From NCBI GenBank assembly GCA_016190245.1, contig JACPQY010000051.1, positions 1 through 9,300 on the forward strand: 9,300 nucleotides of DNA. Direction: 5' to 3'. Positions 1 through 9,000 of the stretch are shown here, piece by piece. Under the pieces are notes generated by a model. That model had not been told where the DNA came from and did no database searches. It worked only from the letters and a program-made list of their open reading frames with translations. How positions within the stretch are numbered: the first letter of the stretch is position 1; every line of letters begins with the position of its first letter. This DNA comes from Nitrospirota bacterium (lineage in GTDB: Bacteria > JACPQY01). Made by a program: the position numbers and the translations under genes.

Positions 1-3000
1 ACGCTGGTCTACGCCCCCCCCATTCCCTTCATAGAAACCTTTGACTATGGCCTCCCGGCGGACTGGTGGGTGATGCTCGAGCCCCCCGCCTCTGTCCAGT
101 CCCTGCCGGGCGAGGTCCGCTTCGACACCAGCCTCATCCCCCAAGGCCAGCCTGGAAACATGGTGATTGCCGGCCAGCCGTTCGGCGAGGCGTTCACGGT
201 GGACGGCCCCTTCACCATCTCCGCCGCCTTTGAAGTAGATGCCATCACCGGCCCCGCATCGTTCGGTTTCGACATGTTCGACCCAACCCAGCAGGACGGC
301 GCATCGTTCGGGAAGTTCTACTCGCACGGCGGCACGGGGGGAGATCAATCCTTCATGCTGGTCAGCGTCTCTCCGGAAGGCGAAGAGACGGTTGTGGTTG
401 ATCCGACCGGCATGGAAGCCGGTCCGGGCACCCGATGGACGTTCGAACTCTCCTACATCCCAGATCCGAACCCGGATCTGAGCCGCCTCGTCGGGCGGGC
501 GATCGAGACGGACACACAGACGCTCATCTCCGAGCAGACCATCCAGCCCATGGTCGTAGACTTCCCCGTCATCGTGATGGTCATAGCCGCAACGGCGGAG
601 TTGGGCGGCGACCCCGAGGCACCCCTCCCGGAAGACACACAGATAACCATGCGCGTGGACTCCATCGTCTCGGACTTCGTCACGCTGCCTCAGGCCTACG
701 GCCTCTCCCGCGCCATCCTTCAGGCGGATGAGACCGCCTACGAGTTCGTCCCCGTCCCGGAGGGCCGGCCGCCGCTCGGAAAAACCGGTGTGCTCTTCGT
801 GGGCGACCCAGCCCTTACCGAAGTGCCCATCTCCCCCGTGGCCACGACACCCACCGTAGTGCAAGGCGTGGACGGCACGCAAGACGTCCACGCCTATCTC
901 GTCACCGACCCCGCCCCCGAGCCCGATGCCCTTTCCACCATCTACTCACCTTTGGACGAGGCGATCTTGCGTTCGACGCTGGCAGACCACGGCTACGCCA
1001 CCACCTTCGTCGTGGACCACTACGTCGCCTCGATCTTCCTTCACAAAGGTTCGCAGGTTGACTACCTATGGAGCCTCCGCCCGCCATGGGAACCACCCCC
1101 CATGCCCCCTCCCAAACCGATCGCTGTGGCCGAGGGCTACGGCCCCATCGGCTCGCTCGTGCCGGTGGCGAGCCCGGATCAGCCCTTCACGGACACCTTC
1201 GACGATCAGGACGTCTGGTGGGACAACTGGACCAACCACTATTTCAGCACCCTGTCGAGGTCCCACGAAGACACGATCTTGGAACCGCGCGGGGAGACCC
1301 TCAACGACTACCTCATCCCGCGCCAGCAGCCCGGCTACGTGGTCCAATCGGCCGGCAAGCTCATCACGGAGGCGGTCCGACAGTATAACGGGGTCGTGGC
1401 CTCGCGCGCCGGCTTCGGGCTGGAGGGGCTCCAGTTCGAGGTCACCCTCACGCCGTATTTCGAACCGCTCAGCAAGTACAACGGGTTGTCCTATGGGCAA
1501 TTCACGGTCGGCATCGGACACTGGGATCCGGTGGAGCCGGGCCCGTGGCAGGACTTGGTGTGCAAGGTCTATTGCGACGTGTGGTCGGACACAACGGTTT
1601 GCACCTTCATGCCTGGGGGACGCAACTGGTCCACGAACACATGGGCCCAAGGCACGAAGGTCACGGCCAATTGGAGTCTCGCCGGCGGGGTCGGGAAATT
1701 CTGGATTCACGAACTCAACATCCCCGAGGACGTACCGTTGGAGGGCCCCTGCGAGACGGAGGTGGAGGAAAAAGACGAAGAAACGGGCGAGACGCGAATG
1801 GTGGAGAAAATCGGTCGGATCGTTCTCGCCTCATGGCTCGTGCCGACGGGAGATCAAAAGACCCCCCACGCATACGTCGTTTGGGACGATCTTGCCGCCA
1901 ACGAGCCGCCGGCGCGCGCGGCCGCGCTCTACGCATCTTCACCCCTTCCTCTTCTCCTGGACGGCGTGCCCTACCAGGACACGGATTTCACGCTCTCCTT
2001 CAACCTTCAAGTATACGCAAGCGCGGCCCTGGGTCTGCCCCTCTACCAGTACTTGTGGCCCCCCGAGGGGCACCGGCTCTTCGAGGACGTCGCCGGGCGC
2101 TACTTTGGTGGCGTGCCGGGTCCGCCGCGCGGCCACTGGCTCGCGCCGCTGGAGGAGGATCTCAAGATCTACCCCGTGGGGTGGGAGGCCGATGCCACGG
2201 CCTTCGTCAACATGGATGGGACGCCGGTGGCGTACATCAGCGGAGAGGCCCCGGTCCACGCCCTGTTCTGGACCGATCCCTCGAGCGGCAAGAAGGCCAC
2301 CGTCTACGGTGAGGCCCCCCTCGACCCCGTGATCCCTTGGCCTCAAGACGAGCCCCTGATCGTCATGGCCCCAGAGGGGAGCGATCCCACGTACCAGGGG
2401 ATTGATGCAGTGGCCGTGAACGTCTTCACGCCCATCCTCGACGGCGAAGGGGAACCGACAGGCGCCTATCGCTTTCGGTTGCCGCAGGTCCCGCCGGATC
2501 TCACAGGCATCTCGGTCCCGCCTGCCATCACCGTGCGAGTCGCCGACGGAGACCCCCTTCCCAAGACGGTGGGTGACTACCCCTCCGCCTGCCTGCGCCA
2601 AGACGGATCTATGCAATTGCATATGCCGGATCTCGTTCTCGGCTATCCCTCCGACCCCTTCCAGGCCATCGCCGTCAGAGCGGCCATGGATCGGCTGTGC
2701 ATCAAACCGGCCATGTACGCGACTTCCCATGACACCGTGGCGGCCATCGTGCAGGGCCAAAACGCACCCGCCCTCGAGGCCCGCAGCTTCGGCGAGGCGA
2801 CGATCACCGCGGACCTCGAGGGCCACACCGCGGCCTCCGCCGTCCGCGTCGTCTCCGTTCCCCCCCTGTCTCTTGGGGTTCCGACTCCCGAGGGTATTGT
2901 AGGGGCGGATTCCGACCCCCAGGAAGGGGGAAGTGCCGCGGGAGGACAGGAGTCCGGAGCGGCCGATCCGTCCGCGTCCGGACCGATGAGAATCGGTCCC

Positions 3001-6000
3001 TACAACCGGCCTGTAGGGGCGGATTCCGATCCGTCCGATCTCCTGCAATTCGTTTCGGCGGACGCCGACCGCCTCGAGCTCTCCATCCATCAGCCCCAAA
3101 CCGCCACGTACACCGTCAAGGCCCAACACAAGGTTGTCCTCCAGATGGAAGGCGTCGTATCCGCCTGCGAGAGCTATTCCCTTTCCGACAAAGCCCAGGT
3201 GCTCGGCCCCGTCATCTACCCCGTGCCTCCGGAAACCTGCGCGCTCTACGATGCCGTCGCCGACAACTTCATCCTCACCGCGCGGAAACGCAACGACAAC
3301 GACCAGGTCGAGTTCCCGCCCGGCAGCATAGACTCCGCGGGGAACCTCACGTTGGACGACGAGGACTTCCTCCAGCTCCCGCGTGGGATCTACTACTTCG
3401 CCTCCGTCACGATCAAGGAGCGCGCCAGGATCGGCGCCGAACAGGGCACGCGCATCGTCGTGGCCGGCGCGGTCACCCTTTCGGACTCCGCCTCCGCCGG
3501 GCGCCGGATCAAGTGGTTCGTGGACCAAGGGCCGATCGTTCTGAGCGGGGAAAGCAAGAGCGTGGGGGGCTTCCTCGCGCCGGGAGCGAGCGTCTCGCTC
3601 ACCGAGCGCGCCAGGATGTTCGGCTTGGTCTTTGCGAAGGACTATTCCGGCTCCGGCACGTCGCTCCTCACCATAGACGAGGAACGGCTCCCGGTCCCGT
3701 TCGGTGTTCCACTTGTGACACACCCGGACAAGTCCCGAGTCGAAGTCGCGATCACGCTGAACTACAAAGCCGTCGCTCTTGGCCCCTACGGCATAGATCC
3801 GCCAGTGGTAGGCGAGACCGCGCTCGAACTCCGAGACCTGGTGGTCCTGCGCGGAGACGAGCCGAGGGATGGGGAGGGATTCGTAACCGTTCAGTTCCCT
3901 GTCGCTTTCGACGGCCGCGATGCCGAGGGCAACCCTCTCCCCACGCCCGACCTCCCCGGCTACCAAGCCTATGCACCGGATGCCGCCATCGAGTACCGTT
4001 TGTGCCACGGCTCTGAACAAACGGTTCTCGGCTCCGTGTCCCTCACCGATGGCCTCCTCCTCGTGGACAACCTCCCGCCGGCTCTCAACGTGCTCACCCC
4101 GCTGCCGGACGCCCAAACGATCTTCACCTCCGCGCGCCTCCTCGCCTTCACCGACGACCCCTCCCAATCCGGCACCATCTTTCTTAACGACCTGCCGACC
4201 CCCGACTCACGACTCACGGGCCTCCTTCTCTCCACCGATCCCCTGTATCCCCCGCCCATGCCCGAAGGCCCCAACACTTGGTCCCTCACCGCCACCGATC
4301 CCCTGGGCAACCCCTCCACGCTCGATCTCACCCAAACTCTCGACTCCCGCCCGCCGCTCATCACCATCACGACCCCTTCTCCGAACTTCGCCACCAACCA
4401 GCCGACCTTGACCCTCGAGTTCGATGTCTCCGACGAGGTTTCGGGCCCCGATGCGGCCTCCATCACCGTCACCCGCTCCGGCTCCCTCGACGGATCCTCC
4501 GAAACCCTCCTCCCCACTTGCTCTCCTTCCGATCCGCTCACCGTTCACTGCTCACTGCTCGCACCCCTCCACGAAGGAACCAACTCCCTCCACATCGCCG
4601 CCTCCGACCTCGCGGGCAACGCCTCATCCACAGGTACGGTCGTAAAAAACGACACGACCCCGCCCGAGATCCGCCTCTACCCGCTCAATGGCGACTACCT
4701 CGCGGAGCAGGTCCTGGACCCATATGCCTCAGCGGGGAACTACTGTGCCCCCGTCGGCAGGCCAAGAGTGGTCTTCAGGATCTACGATCCCGAGCCCTCA
4801 GGCACGGTCTATGATATCGAGTCCGCCAGCGCCTCCTACCCAAAAGGCTACCTCGCGAAACTCCCCGCGGAAGGCTTCGTGGGCCCGCTCGCCTCAGGTT
4901 TCGACCTCGACAAGCTCGAGGTCTCGATCGTCGATGACCGACTGGTACAGGGCGAGCCGGTGACGCTCTACTGCACGGGCGGCTCCATCCAGTCGTGCGA
5001 AATCCCTGGGGGTCTCCCCGAGGGCTGCCTCGACCTCTCGATCCGCATCTTCGACTACGCAGGCAACGACTCCGTGGTGACGCAGACCTTCATCCTCGAT
5101 CGCACTCCCCCGGACGTGGCGATCGCGCACGAGCCCGCCGACATCTACCAGAAGGCGAACCAACTCGCCTACACGATCACCTACACCGAAAGCCTCCCGC
5201 CGGACGGCTGCGCTTGCGGCATCAACGCGGGCACCCATGCGGAGGAAGGCTATCGTCGAGTCCTGTTCTACAACAACGAGTACGGCGAAACCGACGACGT
5301 GCATGCCCCGGCCCAGATGGTCTTCACGCGTCTCACCAGGGTTCCGCTCGAAATCCCCGGCCTCAACTTCGCCGTGGGTGACCTGGAACTCAAGATGGAG
5401 TACGACGTCACCTTCCAGGAGGGCAAGGCGCAGATCCGAGGCAAGGTGTTGGATTTCGTCGGCTACGAAGGGAAGGGCTCGGATGACGTGATCGTTGACC
5501 AAAGCTACCCCGCGCCCGTATCCGATCCCCCCAACGGCGCCATCCTAAGCAGTCCGCCCCTCCTCATCGCCCTCCTGCCTTCGGAAGTCTATCCCCCCGG
5601 CTTCCCCGATCCCAACCCCCTCGACCCTCCCGGCCAACCGCAATTCAGCTCCGGCCTGAGCGAGGCGGAGATCCGCCTCACCATAGACGGCGCGCCCACC
5701 GCCCTGTTGCAGGTCTTCCACGACCACCCCTACCTCACGAACCAGGCCACCAGCGTCATGGGCACGCTCACGAGCGGGCAGCAGACCGAGGGGAGCCACA
5801 CCATCGAAGCCACCCTGCCCGACCGCGCGGGCAACGTCACCTTCTTTACCTCCACCTACTGTCAGGACGCGCAGCCGCCCGTCGTCACCATCGACGCTCC
5901 CTACGCGGGCCAGGTCTTCAACTTCATGCCCCTCCAACTCGATGCCAACGTGTCCGACCCCCAACCCGGCTGCGGAATGGACTGGATCAGCGTTGCGCCC

Positions 6001-9000
6001 CCGAACAACATCATCGAGGGACCGTTCATCGAGGGCGAACGCGTCAGCGCGCTGATGAATTTCGGGATAGGCACGCAAACGATCACCGTGCTGGCGCGCG
6101 ACAAGGCGGGGCACGTCACCACCGGCGCCAGGATCTTCGATGTCGTTCCCGTGGACCCCGAGATCGGAGCCTTCGTGGCCCCGCCGGGCGTGGGCGCTAC
6201 GCTCTACATCCCGCCGGGCGCCCTCCAGTACGAAACCGTGCCCATCTTGACGGATTTCTCCCTCGATGATGCAATAGCCCTCGTGGGCGAAGGCGTGTTC
6301 GGCCCACCGGGGCTTGGACCGTTTGGGTTGCTCAGCGAGGAAACGCTCACGTATGTCGGAGGGGCGAATGCAATCATCGGGGGCCAGACAACGGACGCAC
6401 TCTTGGAGCCGTGCGTGCTCAAGGAGTCCGGCTACGTGTACCCGTCCGATCGGCAGGTCCTCGTCGTTCGATCCTCCGGAATGGACGGCAACGGCGACGA
6501 CAACATGGACCTGATCGTGGTTGACGGCACCTACGATTCCGACCCCAGGGTGTGCGCCGCTCGGCTGGCCTCGTTCCCCGGCATGTTCACGGGCGACAAG
6601 TACATGGTCGCCGACCTGCCGGACCCATCGGTCGTCCTGGTGGGTGACATTCCCGAAGGCTACTCCCTCAAACCCCACCCCCAGGCCTGCAAGACCGCGA
6701 GCTTCTTCACCCTCCAGCCCGGCGCCGGCACCCGCTGGGCCTTCCCCGTCTGCAAATCCGAACTGCCCACCTTCGCCATCGACATCGTGGACGAGGATAC
6801 CGGCAAGACGGTCGGGTATGTCGAGGGGTTCGAGGACTCGGACGGCGACGGCGTGATCGAGGTGCCGGACTGCGACCTGGATGAGGGGTCACTCCAGGCG
6901 GTGAGTTTCCCCGAGGAGAAGATGGGCGGTCCCCCGGACGAGCTGAGCGCCGCCGAGGAGGAGTACCCCTCGTTCGAGGTGGACTACTCGGGGGCGATCA
7001 CGGACTCTCTGGACGTCGAGCAATCGATCGGCGGCATGGTGGACCGGTCCAACGGGGAATCGGCAGCGGCCAAGTGGATCCACCGGGGGCACAGCCGGCC
7101 CGGGGGGTCCCGCTTGCGTCTGCCTTCGACCTACATTGGGGGGATTACCGCCAACACTCGCGAGGACGAGGGGGCAAGGATTTTGACCCTCTCCGTGTGG
7201 CCCTTGAGCCGCGCCGATTCCGGCGAGGCGACGTGCAGCCTCTTGGGCCCGTCGAGCTATCGGTACCCAGCGGTCCGGCCCTCCACCTCGCCGGGCGATT
7301 CGCCCGCGGGTGCGCACGACGCCGAATGGGGCGCCGCCCAAGGCGTCCTGATCTACCCTTTGGACCACGAGCAGGGGGTTCCCGAATACTGCTACGGGGA
7401 CGGCGCCGAGGTGGACGGTCGGCCCTGCTTCATTGAATATGGCCACCAAGCCGGGGGAGACAAGGAGAGGGTGGAGTGCCGGGCCTGCGATCCCGGGATG
7501 ACGGGTTTGGACGCCTACGGCAAGCCTCGGATCGACGCCCTGGGCTGCGGGTCGGGCTGGTTCGATCCGGTGGATCCGTCCACGTGCCGCGTGAGCAGGC
7601 TCCAGAACCGCTTCATGCGGATGAAGCGCGCGGGGCTGAGCATGGTCACCGTACCCACGTACTGGAGAGAGATGGAGCCGCTCAAGGGCGCGGTGCCGCA
7701 TCCCTTCGATCGGGTCCCGAACGATGGTTGGGTGGACGGAGGGGACGACGAGAAGTTTGTGGACATGGATGCCTACGTGGTGATGGCGAAGCGGTACGGT
7801 TTCGATCTCGGGAGCCTCCTGGGGGCGGGTCCGCCGTATTGGGCCTCGAGCTGCTGCTTGAGCTTCGAGTGGTGGGATCGGGATCTGTGCCTGCGTTCCG
7901 ATCTGTCCAAGGAAACGGTCGAGACCCAATGTCTGCCCACCTGCGATGCCTTCGCCGGATACCATCGGGACTGGTACAACCGCGAGCGCGCCGGGTACTT
8001 GGGGCCGACGGAAGCATGCGAAACATCCACGGATTGCGCCTACAAGCTTGAGAACCAGTGCGTGCCGCCCGTGATCGCCGGATGCGCGCTCACGGGTGTC
8101 TGGCTGAACTGTGCCCCGGATCAGGACGATCTCGCCGCTCACGTGGCGCGCGTGGTGCAGTACTTCCGGCCCAACGGGACGCTGGCCACTCGGATGGGCT
8201 GGGGGTTTGACTACGGGATCACGAGCTGGGAGTTCAACGAGGAGCACAACTCGTCGGAAAGATTCGCCGTCCTCACCGATCTCCGCCCCACCGAGGGGCC
8301 CGGCTCGCCCGGCGACCCCCACGGCTGGCCGGGAACCGCGCTCATCTACTCCCCGCAGGAGTACAAGCGGCTCTTCAAACGGGTCTCGGACACGATCTGG
8401 TACGATGTGATCGGCTCGGATATTTGGTACGATCTCAAGACGCGCGTGGTGATTGGCGGGCCCCACGCGAGTATCGATTGGGGGGACTGCCCCTCGGACG
8501 ACTCGGACAACGAGTGGTTCTGGGAGGGTCAGGGGGAGGACCGCCTGGTCAACCTCGGGGTCGGTTGTTTCAACTCGCTCGACACCGGCCGGTTCTACGA
8601 GGTGATGGACGCGCCCACCGTGCCGCCGGGCGAGGGGTATCGAATCGACATTTCGGCTTTTCCCCGCATGCCTGTGCTGGGCCTGCAGGGCTTCCAGGCC
8701 GAGGGGCCCTCGATCGAGGAGGAGGCGCTCGGCCGGGGCAACGTGCACGATGTCCTCGTGACGCTGACAACCAACTTCCCGAACCACGAGCTCTGGATGA
8801 TGAACTTCGCCTCGCACTGCGATCCGCTGACGGACCCCGGGGCTGACTGCGGTGGCGGCTTGGACACGGCCCCCGGGCCGTACGCCCAGGCGGCCTATGG
8901 GGCTGGTCTCCTCGCCATGATGCCGGGGACGATCGCGAAGCGTGCGTTGTGGTTCGGCTTCTCGGGACTGGAGGGCGGCCAGCCGCCGATGCTCATCCAA

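Larger units (their letters stand above)
2898..3036 (+). repeat. In-frame cluster of three REP-like palindromic repeat units (A, B, C)
   Basis: The 18-mer TGTAGGGGCGGATTCCGA occurs exactly at 2898-2915 (unit A) and 3012-3029 (unit C), 114 bases apart. An inverted related unit B lies on the minus strand at 3004-2980. Unit A keeps only the left half; B and C each form a complete hairpin. The 12-mer CCGATCCGTCCG is also shared by 2963-2974 and 3026-3037. The cluster is read through in frame as Gly/Ser/Asp/Pro-rich peptide containing VGADSDP twice (residues 967-973 and 1005-1011). TGTAGGGGC-type palindromes are known as dispersed, usually intergenic repeats in many bacterial genomes; lying inside a reading frame is the odd part. 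The likely inserted block is about 141 bases (2896-3036), a multiple of three. Confidence 0.8.

Noticed and set aside
14-21. Run of eight C as a frameshift or slippage site
   Set aside because: Frame 1 is open and domain-like directly after the run; the sequence before it is too short to show any frame change.
926-2332. Plus-strand frame 2 open frame of 468 codons
   Set aside because: Arg/Ser/Thr/Pro-rich translation typical of a shifted frame in GC-rich coding DNA; frame 1 has the domain-like sequence.
2980-2999. Perfect hairpin as a rho-independent terminator
   Set aside because: No T-run follows and the reading frame continues; it fits a REP-like palindrome better.
2898-3029. Two spaced repeats as a CRISPR array
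   Set aside because: Only two direct copies, with an inverted related copy between them and coding sequence throughout.
1939-4167. Minus-strand 742-codon open frame
   Set aside because: Same register shadow of frame 1, with no domain motifs, while the opposite strand encodes recognisable LPRGIYYF-type sequence.
6535-6546. GATTCCGACCCC match to repeat unit A (2908-2919)
   Set aside because: Only 12 bases match, the TGTAGGGGC part and the hairpin are absent, and the identity is explained by a shared DSDP peptide.
5545-6678. Minus-strand 377-codon open frame
   Set aside because: Register shadow antisense to the Ig-like domains E and F.
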